Positions 1 to 10,634 of a stretch of DNA of 64,000 bases are shown in pieces; positions within the stretch are counted from its first letter, which is position 1; each line of letters opens with the position of its first letter. Made by a program: the position numbers and the translations under genes. The DNA is from Pohlia nutans (lineage: Eukaryota; Streptophyta; Bryopsida; Bryales; Mniaceae), in assembly GCA_022496805.1 (NCBI GenBank), contig CM040092.1, positions 937,555-1,001,554 of the forward strand, in the 5' to 3' direction. The notes under the pieces are model-generated. The model was not told where the DNA came from. It worked only from the letters and a program-made list of their open reading frames with translations, and did no database searches.

Positions 1-768
1 TACTTTTTTAAAAAATTAATGGAAAATTCCAAAGATGTTTATTTTTACATGTTTGAATATACAAAAGAAAACATAGCTCAAGATTACATGAAATACCATC
101 TTTTTCATGAAATTTGAATGAAATTGGGGTGTTCTTGTGCACTGTCACATGCAATGTTTCAGTTATGGAATCTAATGTATTTACAAGTATATAATAACCA
201 TTTTATGAAAATTTTGGTACTGATAACACAAATTTAGCCTTTCTAAACCACCTAAAATTATTTTTACACTAAAATTATTATTTTATATTTTTCTATGGTT
301 TTTTGAAAAAATTAAAATTGCCACTTCTAATGCACCGCGATGGAAAAAAAGGTACACCCTACCATGCATCCATCCCCCATTATTAATTTGTAGAACTCCT
401 AGAAGTTGCGTTTCATGAACCCAAAAGCCAACATAGTTTTGGCCAATGAAAAGTGGTCACATGGAGCAACTTTATGTTCGGGAATTAATTTCATTGTTGT
501 CGGTTATAGGTGAACCCATAGTATAAGTCATGGTATCAAAGAACTTTTCACTTTGATTTTTTTTGATAAATTTAATTTTGAGAAAAAAAAACTAAAAAAA
601 TTACCATTCTAGAGAATCTTTGTTTCTCTATGAAATAAAAATATCTTATCGAAAACCTTCAACATTTTCCATGCTAAAAACCTTATTTTATTGGTTATGG
701 GTACTTCTACCTTAGAGGCACAAATAGGGTGGTTTACCTTAATCTTATGTACTACAAGGTGGTGATCC
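1..768. other. AT-rich stretch without a recognisable gene
   Basis: Homopolymer-rich A/T sequence with no open frame of note and no terminal structure that I recognise. It lies 5' of the LINE endonuclease relic and could include the decayed LINE 5' end or first ORF, but nothing supports that. Confidence 0.5.
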
Positions 769-1170
769 TTGAAATGGGTTAGGCTAAGTCGGTTGCCTGG
801 GGATGTCTCGGTGGTTAATATTTACGCGTCGACTAGAGCAAGAGAGACGTGTGCCTTGTGGGAGGAGTTTTTGGTCGCACTCCCACGGGACTGTCAATGG
901 CTAATGTGCGGTGATTGGAATTTTGTTGAAAGACAAGAGGAAAAATCTAATCTCAATGGCAAGATCATTTCGGCCGGGGAGAGTAGAGTTTTCTTCCTTC
1001 TCAAAGACGTAAATGAAGCGGACGACCAGTTCCTAGTCTCGGGGAGAATTAAATTTTCCTGGGACAATAGATGGCGCACTGGGACAAGGTCACTTGCAAG
1101 GCTTGACCGTTGTTACACCTTCACCCAAGTTGGGGCAGGTCCCCCGCTCATTATAGAGTATGTCATCTGA
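769..1170 (+). pseudogene. LINE AP-endonuclease domain fragment
   Basis: The 133-residue frame resembles the middle and end of the endonuclease/exonuclease/phosphatase fold of plant LINE ORF2. Visible signatures are NIYAS near residue 18, a WEEF segment, GDWNFVE near residue 48 (the GDxN catalytic motif) and the terminal FSWDN...LARLDRCY block. In intact ORF2 the endonuclease nicks target DNA to prime reverse transcription. The N-terminal part of the domain is missing or lies in another frame, and a stop follows residue 133. The first methionine is only the first in the open frame, not a real start. Confidence 0.8.
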
Positions 1171-1254
1171 GGGGACTGCAATCATACAGATCATCTTCCG
1201 GTCAGTCACACGGCCCAACTGCTACCCTCATGGCAAAGGAAGTCGGCCTATAAG

Positions 1255-1776
1255 ATGAGTGCTTTCTATCTTAAAGACCCCGTTGTCAGGGAAGCAGTGG
1301 AGCACATTTGGCGAGAGAACTTCCGCTTGGGTTTTACTCGGAAACTGAGACGAGTGATTAAGTTTTACATGTCCTTTTGCGTCCAAAAATTTGCAGAGAC
1401 GAAGGTGGCCGAGCTGGCACTGTGCCAACAGTTTGAAAACCTGCAGGCCAAACTTTATGGTGACCGGCTCAACTTTGCCCTTCAGAAGAGGTTAGGAGCA
1501 GTTGGGGATCTTCTTAGTGAGTTTGAGAAGCACTTGATTAAAGGGCGGCGGGTGAGGAGCAGGGTGAAATGGAAGAGAGTGGAAGACTTTTGCTCCCAAG
1601 AATTTTTTAAAGCGTCCAAGGCCTACACCGAGGCCTCCAATCTGATAGAGCTCGAGGATGATGATGGGGTCCTCCGCTCGGACCAAGCTAGGCTTGAAAA
1701 CGTGTGTTCCAAGTACTACACCAAGTTGTACAAGGAGCCGGCGTGCACTGCTGCCCAAAAAAGGGCGTCCGCATGA
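1255..1776 (+). pseudogene. LINE ORF2 linker region between endonuclease and RT
   Basis: A charged frame of about 173 residues with the spacing expected between endonuclease and reverse transcriptase. It contains FYLKDP, then a long basic helical segment, and ends with a pattern like SDQARLENVCSKYYTKLYKEP, which matches the conserved stretch just before the RT domain in plant LINEs. It has no catalytic role of its own. A stop at 1774-1776 separates it from the RT, whose first recognisable words (SGLDGMITEFF) begin near 1890 in another frame. Confidence 0.65.
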
Positions 1777-2414
1777 GCCTTGGCATGCCTGAGTGACAAG
1801 CTGTCCGAGGCTATGAAACTCTCCTTCACGAAGCCCATCAGTGAAAGAGATCTCGGTCTGGCATTAAAGGTATGGATTCAGGTAAGGCCTCCGGTCTAGA
1901 TGGTATGATTACGGAATTCTTTTAGTGTTACTATGACCTCATTAACGTAGACTATCTCACAATGATTACGCGCGATGTGGAGTTGCGTCAGCTGCCCCCT
2001 AGGGTCACCCGTGGCCTTCTTTCCCTTATTCATAAAGGTGATGCTAGGGGGCGGTTGACAAACTGGCGTCCCGTAACGCTGCTAAATGTGGCCTACAAAC
2101 TCTTTGCGAAGGCCCTACAATTCTATGCAAAGGCCCTACAACTTAGACTTCAGTTGGTGCTCATGGATATCATTGATTTTGACCAGTCGACTTTCCATCC
2201 TATGCGGTTCATTCTTGACAACATTTTGCTCACGCATGAGACAATGGTCTGGGCTGAGCATTCCAAACAAGCCCTTCTCTTCCTAAAACTTGATTTCTCA
2301 AAGTCTATGACATGGTTGACTGGACTTTCATGTTCCGTGCTATGGAGGAGTTAGGAATCCCGGGTTAGTTTATTGAGATGACTAAAATGTTGTTTCATGA
2401 CGCTAAAGCATCGG

Positions 2415-2993
2415 TTAACCCCTAAAGGACCGGGGGGTGTTGACTAGCTCTTGTTTTGTTGACTAGCTCTTGTAGCAAGCTCAATTCCTCATTGGTGTGG
2501 GGTAATTTTGACGATCGGCACCGTTGAAATTAAAGAAGACTTACGTAGCATTTTTATGAAAAAAGGATCAACAAAATCGCACAATTTTTGAGAAAATGCC
2601 ACCGTTGAGAAAATTGATGGAACTTGTTCGGGGTATTTTGTACACATGATGAAATCAGATTGTTCAAAAGTGCTCCAAAAATTCTGAAATTTTACTGTGA
2701 GTAGAGATCATCATTTTAAACATGTGATAAAAATTTCAAGTAATTTGGAGGTGTGAGGAAGAAGATATGAGGGTTTGAAGTGACATCTAAATACCGTCTT
2801 TGCAACTTAAAAAAATCACCAAAAATCGCTCACTTGATGAATTTTCGATCAAGAAGTCCGTACAGATTCAGCTCTCAAAAAGAGCTAGGGTCTCCTTGTT
2901 CCTCATTCTACAATTCAAAGCCCAAAAACCTGAATTTTCTCACTTTCTAGTTCCAGAAGTCGCGTGGGGGCCTTACGGTCCTTTAGGGGTTAA
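2415..2993. mobile_element. TTAA-flanked non-autonomous DNA element (piggyBac-like MITE)
   Basis: The body at 2419-2989 (571 bp) has near-perfect terminal inverted repeats: CCCCTAAAGGACCG at the left and CGGTCCTTTAGGGG at the right. It is bounded by TTAA at 2415-2418 and 2990-2993. The LINE RT frame resumes exactly when the body and one TTAA are removed, which is direct evidence for insertion at TTAA. TTAA targeting is characteristic of piggyBac. The interior has no transposase. A related element lies at 53781-54325. Confidence 0.85.
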
Positions 2994-3022
2994 AGTGAAT
3001 GGGTCGCAATTGGGGGTGGAGT

Positions 3023-3044
3023 GGGGGGGGGGGGGGGGGGGGGG
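3023..3044. repeat. 22-nt poly-G run inside the LINE RT
   Basis: An uninterrupted G tract occupies the place where the RT should encode RGVRQGCP. It may be a genuine expansion or a sequencing or assembly artefact; such tracts are poorly resolved by polymerases. It also makes the region a strong G-quadruplex candidate on the plus strand. Confidence 0.9.
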
Positions 3045-3508
3045 TTAGTTCCCTACCTTTTCATGGTAGTGGCCGAGGCTCTTAACGCCATGTTCAAAAA
3101 CGAGGTCAACGCCGGGCTGGTTAAGGGTATCCGTCTCTCCAGGGGGAATAGACAACAAGTTCTAGCCCAGTTCGCTGACGATACCTCATTTACTCTTCTA
3201 GGTGAGGAAGGGCCCGTCAAAGCCTTAGTCGCGATTCGGGATGAATCTCTCAACCAGCTTTGTGGACACCTTCTTGAACGATTGTGTGATTAAAAAACTG
3301 CAGTATTGGTGTACAACTAAAAATCAACTCAATCGGCTATGGTGTGATAGTAAATAATGTGCTCCTTTCCTCCATTATTTACTTTGCCTCTATCTCAGGT
3401 GGCACGAAAGATGTTATTAAGAAGGTAATGTCGTCCATCATGAACTACATGTGATCGGGTATAATACACCATGCTTGTACCAAGGTAGCTTGGATCTAGT
3501 GTTGCCAA

Positions 3509-5160
3509 ATGAAGAACCTAGGACGGATTAATGTCATCAATTCGGAAGATGCTTTAGTGGCCCTGATGGCGAAATGGATTTTTAAAGCATGTGAACCTAG
3601 TACGCCCAACCTCCTTGCGTTGCTCCGTCACATGCTTAGCTACTTCCTGCCTTACAAGGAGGGGAGATGGGTCCTAAGCCTCGACTACTTCACCATGGCG
3701 CAATTCCAGGTTCATAAAGGATCCAAAGTTTGGAATTGGGTCGGGACGTCCTGGGAAAAATTGCAACCGGACCTTGAGCCCGTCACGCCATCCATACTAG
3801 AAGAAGTTGGCACGGAATCCTTTTGGTGGTCCCCTTTATTGCCTCTAATTGGGCATGTCTTCTCAAAAACAAAGCCGCCCACTTGCATAAGCGCACCTTT
3901 AAAAAAATTTGGGACGTTAGAGTAGAAGGGCGTTTTCTGACAGCAGAGGAGACTGGTTATCAGTTTAGGCTGCTCGTTGGAGAAGCTGGCGCGTGGAGAG
4001 TGGCTACGCGGGCCATAGAAGCCAGGTGGGGCGGACTGCTCGTTAACGCTGCCCCTAATACGTAGGCAGATGAGTGGGTGGGCTAGTACTCCCTGGCAGT
4101 TGACAGCCTTCCCTGAATTGTGGTACAAGTGCTAGTAAACACGGCGCTGCGAATTGGAGCTTATGCTTAGGAGTGGCCGGATCAATGGAATGGGTCCAGC
4201 TTCTCGGTTTTGCCCATGTCATATGTCCTCCGTGCGAACGAGGTCGTGACCGACGCATTCACAGTGCAAAGTGAGACTGGGACACTTCATCGCGTAAGGG
4301 TTGCACAAGTTTTGAGGGGACCCAAGAAAATCCATGTGTGCTTGTTTTATGGTCGGGTTGATAGGCTTACATGGGATCCACATAAGTTTCTGTGGCCCAT
4401 AGAGGATAAGACCATCCTTTTGATGGACTTCACTGCGAAGATAGGTTGGGAATTACTGAAGAAGAGTCATCAGGTACACAACTAGGTCACACGTAAATGG
4501 GTTGGAATTCTCTCGAACAACTACAGACTGCAGTGGAAGACTGTGTGGCTCAAGGAGCGCACTCGGACAGAAGACGGCTTATTATGGCTTATTTGGTACC
4601 GGGCCGTCGCGGTTAATCACTGGAGAGGGAGGATTGATGGAACGGTCGACATTAGGTGCCCGGTGTATTCAAGGCGCTCATAAGAATCGGTTCTCCATCG
4701 ATTCTGGGAGTGTCCGTCAGCACAACACGCATGGCAGTGGACGATTCACATTATGAACTCACTTCCGGAAGGCCGCGAGGCACAAGGCTCGTGTCGGTCA
4801 CTGACGTGGCGACAAGACATTTTTTTGAATAGAATCCTGCGTAAATACAATCCTCTCAAACGATTTTGGCTTGAAATCCGTTCACTAGTCTTATGGGCAC
4901 TTTTGATAGAACGCAACAATGTAGTGTTCAAACTTCTGCAGCATATTTGGAGTGGCATGGTGGATTACAGCCGTATGGGGTGGGCTAGTCTTCATTGCAA
5001 GACTCCTAGGTCGCTCGCTGCGGCGCAGCAGAAACTTGATAGATTCACGTTGAGAAGATGTAGGTTTGACTTCTTCGCGCGTATGGTTGATGGCAACCCC
5101 CAGTGGACTCTTATGGGGCCGAACGTCGGGTTCGTTTTTCAACCGCCTCTCTCTGCACTC
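3509..5160 (+). pseudogene. LINE ORF2 C-terminal region (zf-RVT-like)
   Basis: Several short frames together resemble the C-terminal third of plant LINE ORF2. Near 3509-3700 the pattern is GRINVINSEDALVALMAKWIF. Near 3530-3930 it continues in two overlapping frames (a frameshift near 3900). At 4753-5160 it ends with FWLEIRSLVLWALLIERN, the conserved segment after the zf-RVT zinc finger. The zinc-binding part itself (about 4500-4750) is scrambled by stops. Function: nucleic-acid contact and target-primed reverse transcription in intact elements; none here. Confidence 0.7.
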
Positions 5161-5754
5161 CGCAGTGGCCGGGAGTCCTTTCTTCCCTTGTCTTGCATCG
5201 GGTCTGTCTGTCTGCCCCTTTGCCTTTTGGTCACGCCACTTGAGGTTGACCTGGCTTGTGCTTTGGTTTCTTTTGCAATGAAATCCCGTTTCATTTGTTT
5301 CAATTTAAAAAAAATAATTTAAAACAAACAATTAAATTAAATCAGTTTTATATTAAATTAAATAATTAATTTAATTTAAAAATTAAATAAAATTAGCTAC
5401 TACGGTACCCAGTATGAACACGTGCATCGATCATCTGCTGCAGAATTGAATGGAAGGACAACACAGACACTTTAAAGCTGGTGAACTTGTGATACCATCC
5501 TCGAGACCATCCTTTCCCATTACAGAGAAGTACTAGTATACAGGCCGGCCCCTCACTCACTGACTGCATACAGAGACTAGTAAGTAGTGCAAGAGGGCTT
5601 GACTCTTGCCTGGACTCACTGTGGGTTTCTTTTTTAGTCAACAAATGGAGTCTACAAGTTGGAGAAACCAATATTTGCAGTTTCAATGTAGAATTAATGT
5701 TGTCAAGGCCAAAGTGTTGGCTGGATACTCTGGAGTCCTCCCATTTTGGACTTC

Positions 5755-5860
5755 AGTACGCAGATTATTGCCATTATTGTGAGTTATAGAATTAGTGTGA
5801 GATTTCCCACCAATCCTCAATTAGTGTGAGACTTTACACACAATCCTCACCCCCGACTCT
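5755..5860. repeat. Dispersed repeat, copy 1 (second copy at 8555-8695)
   Basis: The sequence starting GATTATTGCCATTATTGT and containing CCTCAATTAGTGTGA and TTTACACACAATCCTCAC occurs again at 8555-8695 in the same orientation with a few differences. The second copy has extra tandem AATTAGTGTGAGAATTCTC units. No open frame; possibly ends of a non-autonomous element. Confidence 0.7.
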
Positions 5861-5960
5861 AAACCCAAACCCCCCCCCCTTCGACTCTTAATTTCCCCTC
5901 GACATTAATGCAAGCACTATTCACCCATGAGTCACACTTTGGCCCTCCCCCCCCCACCGT

Positions 5961-6085
5961 CCTCCTTGTCGGGTCTATTTGTTAGTTGTGTTCCTCCGGC
6001 CATGCCACTTGTGGCTGGTTTGGCTTGTTGTATGTTTCTCCTTGCAATGAAATTTCGTCTTATTTGATTCAAAAAGAAAAAAGAA
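5961..6085 (+). mobile_element. 5'-truncated LINE 3' end
   Basis: The stretch GGGTCTATTTGTTAGTTGTG ... TTGCAATGAAATTTCG ... followed by an A-rich tail is clearly similar to the last 120 bp of the LINE at 5200-5318. It is a short 5'-truncated copy, as produced by incomplete target-primed reverse transcription. Its presence 650 bp downstream of the larger copy indicates repeated activity of the same family. Confidence 0.7.
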
Positions 6086-6579
6086 AAGAAAAGAGATGTG
6101 GATAGATAAATGATTGGATGAAAAACTGGTTGAAACTCATTAAAGTGAGGCAGTTTGTGGATCGGTTGCCTACATGTTTTCCATCCATAGCATATGGTAT
6201 TCCATCCACACATATGTATTTTCATCCTTGGCATATAAAAATTCATCCATGCTTTTGAAGTTCATCTATGTGAAACTTCCATTCAAGAAAATTTGACATG
6301 TGACACTAAACATGTCATATATGACACTAGTATGACATGTGACACTAGAAAATATGTTTGTCACTTTTGGTATTCCATAACCTAATGTATGTGTTTTTGA
6401 ACAAATGTGTCACAAGATGATAGGCTATTCACTCGTGGGTTAGAACTCATAATCAAAGTTGTTCTTTAGGACCACTAGATCAATCATAAAAGTGAAATTG
6501 GAAGGTTTTCATTAAAATAAAATAAAAAAGGGACACATTAGGTTATGTCCCCACATAATCGGTTCGGGACTGCTGTCCC

Positions 6580-6835
6580 TCACACAGCCATGCACTGGTT
6601 GCAAACCCTAAACCTTGCCAATCCCTACATTCCAACCTGTGGATGGTTGTGTGATATCAAATAGCTTTATAATTGTTTTTTATATATTTTTTAGATTGGT
6701 TTTTTAATCCCCGAGCCATGCACTGGTTGCTAAACCCTAAATCTTAGTGCATGCATGGCTCTGTGATATCAACCAGTGCTTGATGGATCATTCCAGCATG
6801 TGGATAGCTATGTATATCAAATGGCTTTTGGATCG
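6580..6835. repeat. Imperfect tandem duplication of about 130 bp
   Basis: Two successive blocks share GCCATGCACTGGTTGC, AAACCCTAAA, GTGGATGGTTGTG or GTGGATAGCTATG, and ATATCAAATRGCTTT. The single CCCTAAA words are not an array. Unknown origin, no coding potential. Confidence 0.6.
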
Positions 6836-6909
6836 CTTATTTTTTTTATCTTTCTTTTGTATGTTTACATTTTTGAACCAAGTATAACATATCTGGTGAA
6901 TGGTGACCA

Positions 6910-6934
6910 GCCGTCCTAGCTCAGTTGGTAGAGC
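6910..6934 (+). tRNA. tRNA-Lys(CTT), 5' part (acceptor and D arm) before an insertion
   Basis: GCCGTCC TA followed by the D arm GCTC-AGTTGGTA-GAGC. The seven acceptor bases pair completely (two G-T wobbles) with GGGTGGC at 7427-7433, but they do not pair with anything next to them here. Box A of the internal promoter lies in this part. Confidence 0.75.
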
Positions 6935-7369
6935 TCAGGATAATCTCCAGATTCCAAGCGAAGAAGTCTCAGAACCTCCTTCTCTCCCAGAAGGACAAGA
7001 AATCAGTTTTCTTCCTTCTCACTTAACTTATATTTGAGCCCTTCTGAGCTTCGCTTACAGGCACAGTTTTGGGCTTCCATTGAAGGACATCCCTTCTCTG
7101 AAGATGATTAGTTTCCTGATTTTAGTGCTTTCTTTTATTAGGTTCTCTTGAACCGATCCACCTTCTGGTTTTGATCATTTATTTCTTGAATGGTTTTAGT
7201 TTAGCTTTCTTTTAGCTAGACTTCTTGGAGTTACCCTCTCCAGCGCAAGCTTATTGTATGCGCGAGCTTTAGGTTGCTTTTTGGTTGCTTTTTGCCTGGC
7301 TCTCAGGAAGCCTTTACGGTGCATTCACCGTGATGTATGTTTCTTTTTTATAACCTGAAGCGGGATTTC
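6935..7369. mobile_element. 435-bp insertion that splits the tRNA-Lys gene
   Basis: The insertion is bounded by a 17-bp direct repeat: AGCTCAGTTGGTAGAGC at 6918-6934 and AGCTTAGTTGGTAGAGC at 7370-7386 (one mismatch), which is part of the tRNA D arm and behaves like a target-site duplication. I see no terminal inverted repeat, no poly-A tail and no open frame, so the class is unknown. A 17-bp duplication would suit a retroelement. The alternative is unequal recombination between tRNA copies. Confidence 0.6.
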
Positions 7370-7434
7370 AGCTTAGTTGGTAGAGCACAAGGCTCTTAAC
7401 CTTGTGGTCCAGGGTTCGAGCCCCTGGGGTGGCG
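7370..7434 (+). tRNA. tRNA-Lys(CTT), 3' part with duplicated D arm, anticodon and T arm
   Basis: After the duplicated D arm comes anticodon stem-loop CAAGG-CTCTTAA-CCTTG (anticodon CTT, lysine), variable loop TGGTC, T arm CAGGG-TTCGAGC-CCCTG, acceptor strand GGGTGGC and discriminator G. The bases just upstream (GGGATTT) cannot pair with this acceptor strand, so this half alone is a pseudo-tRNA. With the 5' part at 6910-6934 it makes a standard 73-nt tRNA-Lys. Boxes A and B are both present, so Pol III transcription of the broken gene is conceivable. Confidence 0.75.
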
Positions 7435-9200
7435 ACATGTGGCCCCAACTTTTGGATAGTGTCTACGAGTACCTTTTAGGGCGGGCTTCCATGTGAGCAT
7501 TGGGCCGGTGGACACAACTAAAGGACAAAAAATGAGGTCCCAACTTCCACCCATGCTCGGTGAGCGTTGAAAGTGGACTTGCAAAGTCACCCACATCACC
7601 ATGTCATCAATGGGCTACGTGATTGTTTGTTTTGTGAAGAGTTTCTAATTTTAACTACTGGATTGGTCTACCGTACGTGTGCATGCATGGAAGTGATCTG
7701 TGCTTTTTTTTATTTTTATTGACGGAGAGTTGATTATAAGGACCGGCCCGACTCTGCATGGAAGGAGACCCTTAAAGGGGGAAGTAATCTTGCACCATTG
7801 GTCCTTTGTCCGGTGAACATTGTGGGTCAAATAGACACTTTATTTACGTCGGCCTTGATTTCTTACTACTTCAACTTTGCTCTTTGGATATCCTTTAAAC
7901 ATCAAGAGGACTTGGGCGGGGCAGCCCGGAAGGCATCTAAATTTTTGGAGAAAAAGAAGAAGAAGAAGAAGAAGAAAAAACGGCTCTGCTAGCCAGCCAC
8001 TGCTGCAACACTTTTTAAAAAACGACCTTAGTTGCCCAACTTCAACTCATGTTCAAATCGATTACTTTGATTGCTTGTGGATGATCCCAAATGAGCAAGT
8101 GGAGAATCTAACTTTTTTTTTTAGTAGCTTTCCAACGCACCAATCCTCGCTTGTTTTGGTTGAGGAAAACTACTTTTTTTTTTAGATTATTCTTTCATAA
8201 AAAGCCCATGGGGCTTGCTTTGACGTTTAAGGGATATGTTGCATCGTGGTCAGGTTCTACATAAATCAATTAAATTCAGTTCAACAATGCCACATATCAT
8301 GTTGTAATTGGATTACTGTAATTTGGACGGTCTTCCAAAATCTGACATGCAAATTCGATTTTGACGCCACGTTGTCTGGATTTGACCTTTACGCACAGTA
8401 ATTACAAGTAAACATTTGCTAGAAATAACATAGAAGTGTCACATTGAATGTGTTATGAATAAGTATGATGACGTGGAAAATTGTGTTATCTTGTTTATCC
8501 ATAACACAATCAATGCGACATATACATGTTATCTTTAATGGAGTTTTCTACTACACCGATTATTGCCATTATTGTAAGTCACAAAATTAGAGTGAGATTC
8601 CTACCAATCCTCAATTAGTGTGACTTTACACACAATCCTCACTACCCACTGTGAAAATTCTCAATTAGTGTGAGAATTCTCAATTACTGTGATGCATATA
8701 CCGTATTTTTTTTTTTCAATTTTGGCACTCTTGTGCCAAATAATTATTTTAATTTTAATTTTAAATTTTGGCAGTCCCAAAATATTGGAATTTTTGTAAA
8801 AATCCATATTAGTTTTTTAAGATTTTGGAAAGTAATTTTTTTAAATTCAGGCTTTTTCAAAAATAATATATTAAAATTATAGCCGAAACTGTAAAGGTAC
8901 TACAATAGTTTTGCTGCAACTACAATTGGTAAGTAATTCCAAGATTCTTTTACCTTGTGCATAGGATGTCATGATGTTCAAAGCATTTACACTAGAGACG
9001 CCTTCAAAATGATAAGCATCATTTGAGTTGAATTCCTACTGACTATTTTTTGTGACTTTTAATTTTAAATGGTTTAATTGACACAAAAAATGGTTACTAA
9101 GATATACACACCCAAATGGAACAGATTTCATTCTTCAACATTTAATAAATGCAGTTGAACACCAATTTGGCTTAAAACTATGTAAGTTATAAAGAATTAC
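7435..9200. other. Gene-less stretch with simple repeats
   Basis: It contains an (AAG)n-type purine tract at about 7949-7980, T runs, the second copy of the dispersed repeat at 8555-8695 and AT-rich sequence. Short open frames here are not supported by any recognisable motif. Confidence 0.5.
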
Positions 9201-9895
9201 CAATAGGAGTTGAAGAGTTTTTTTGAGGCAACTAGTTGCACTTCAAGGATGTGCATTTAAAGAGAGCCTAGTGTCATGTTATCTTATGATTTCAACTTTA
9301 AAAAATTGTAAAATATTAATTAAATGTTTGAAAATTATAGGGGGAGAGGATCGTTGTTGGAGTAGGATCTCAAGATTCGACATTCGTTGGATGTTGTGCA
9401 CTTTAAGAAAAATATTATTGAAAATGTTATGAAAACCATATTTCGAGATTAAAACACCTTTTGAGCACGGTTGGACAAAAAAGAGGTGGGTATACAAAAT
9501 CATTTGTGGGTTGTATTTGGAAAGATATTGGACCTTTCTACGTTCTAACCAAAATGGAGCTGAAGGTGTTTGTGACCATGTCCGTTCGTTATGGACTCCT
9601 AAGTTACGAGGAAAAAGTATCTGAAGACATTGAAAAGATATGTCCGAAGTCGTGCCACACCAAGGGGAAGCATGGTTGAGGGCTATGTCATAGTTAAAGT
9701 AGTGGGATTTTGCACCGAGTACATGCAAAACTACACAATGACAACACCAAGAGTGTCAAATGACAAAAAAAACCGATCAATGTATGATGAGATTTTGGAA
9801 GTGAGTGGGGGACTGGTACTTGTTTCATCAATTATGACAATGGATCCATGAATTTGTGGCAAACAACTTGGCACCATTGAGGAATGGAGAAAGTA
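9200..9895 (+). pseudogene. CACTA (En/Spm) TNP2-type transposase relic, DUF4218 end
   Basis: Shifted frames recover the C-terminal part of the DUF4218 domain of plant CACTA transposases. Frame 9630-9851 includes VRSRATPRGSMVEGYVI, FCTEYMQNYT and SMYDEIL, and a further shift gives WIHEFVANNLAPLRNGE ending near 9892. The same words, in better condition, are in the large CACTA at 30660-31555 (KPEGSMAHGYLREE, YDEIVEG). The relic has several frameshifts and no termini that I can pair. It is too diverged to be a recent derivative of the large element. Confidence 0.75.
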
Positions 9896-10557
9896 AGCAA
9901 CATTCATGAACTACTCTAGTAATACATGTTGACAAAATTACTATAGTTATGAAGATCCATGTGCATGTATAGAAAATGTGACTGATTGAATGGGATTGTA
10001 ATTTAAGATATTATTGACATTGGTCTTCAACATTTGTCTATCATTATAAGTAAATTTGACTATATTTGATCAAATATGAGTGTTGCATAAAATTTGGACT
10101 ATAATGAATCAGTAGATTCCATCATATAAAGACCTTGTAGTACATGGACCAAAAGTATGATTGTATGACTCCCTAATTAAGATACTCAAAACCATAACAT
10201 AAATATTTGTTCTATATTGCAGAAGACACAAGGAAGCCATGGGATCTCGTGATAGGGCGCGTCAAGAATTTTGGTAAAAGAGACGGAATGGCCAGATGGT
10301 GTACCCTCCTAAGACGCGTGATGAGAAACAAATCTATGTCTAGTAAGGGTAATTTTTTTCCTATTTCTCTTTCAATTGTTTGTATTTAGAAAATAAGAAT
10401 GATTGAAAGAGAAATAGGAAAATAAACACTTCTATAATTACCTTCACCACAAATTAATGTCCTATAAGGGTGTTTTCTCAAATTTCTATATTTAGAACAA
10501 ATAATCGCACTAAACAATGTATGTTTGTCCTTGAACTCCCCCAAAAAATTATACTCT

Positions 10558-10602
10558 ATATATATATATTAAAATTTTATTTATTTATTTATTATTATTA
10601 TT

Positions 10603-10633
<31 letters not shown>

Positions 10634-10634
10634 G
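10558..10634. repeat. AT microsatellite cluster
   Basis: Runs of (TA)n, (ATTT)n, (ATT)n and again (TA)n follow one another. Low-complexity DNA that probably breathes easily; no gene nearby. Confidence 0.9.

Larger units (their letters stand above)
1859..3291 (+). pseudogene. LINE reverse transcriptase, split by a TTAA element
   Basis: Before the insertion the frame reads SGLDGMITEF, then IHKGDARGRLTNWRP (the KGD/NWRP motif of LINE RT) and LKLDFSKS (the LxxDxxKAFD motif, degenerate). After it, the frame reads VPYLFMVVAEAL and QFADDTSF, where FADD is the catalytic box. Removing the 571-bp insertion plus one TTAA restores the continuous reading ASVKVNGSQ across the junction. The RGVRQGCP block expected before VPYLF is replaced by a 22-nt G run. 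Catalytic aspartates are present, but stops and frameshifts make the copy inactive. Confidence 0.85.
769..5335 (+). mobile_element. Decayed LINE retrotransposon (L1-like plant LINE)
   Basis: Pieces of a LINE second ORF lie in the expected order: AP-endonuclease (769-1170), linker region (1255-1776), reverse transcriptase (about 1859-2418 and 2990-3291) and a C-terminal zf-RVT-like region (about 3509-5160). The 3' end has the motif TTGCAATGAAAT followed by an A-rich tail near 5308-5318. The frame changes repeatedly and stops are frequent, so this is a dead copy. Two later events broke it further: a TTAA-flanked DNA element at 2419-2989 and a 22-nt G run at 3023-3044. The sequence just downstream (about 5310-5400) is extremely AT-rich. 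No first ORF is visible. Confidence 0.85.

Noticed and set aside
7362..7434. A complete standalone tRNA-Lys at the 3' half
   Set aside because: GGGATTT upstream cannot pair with GGGTGGC; the matching acceptor strand is at 6910-6916.
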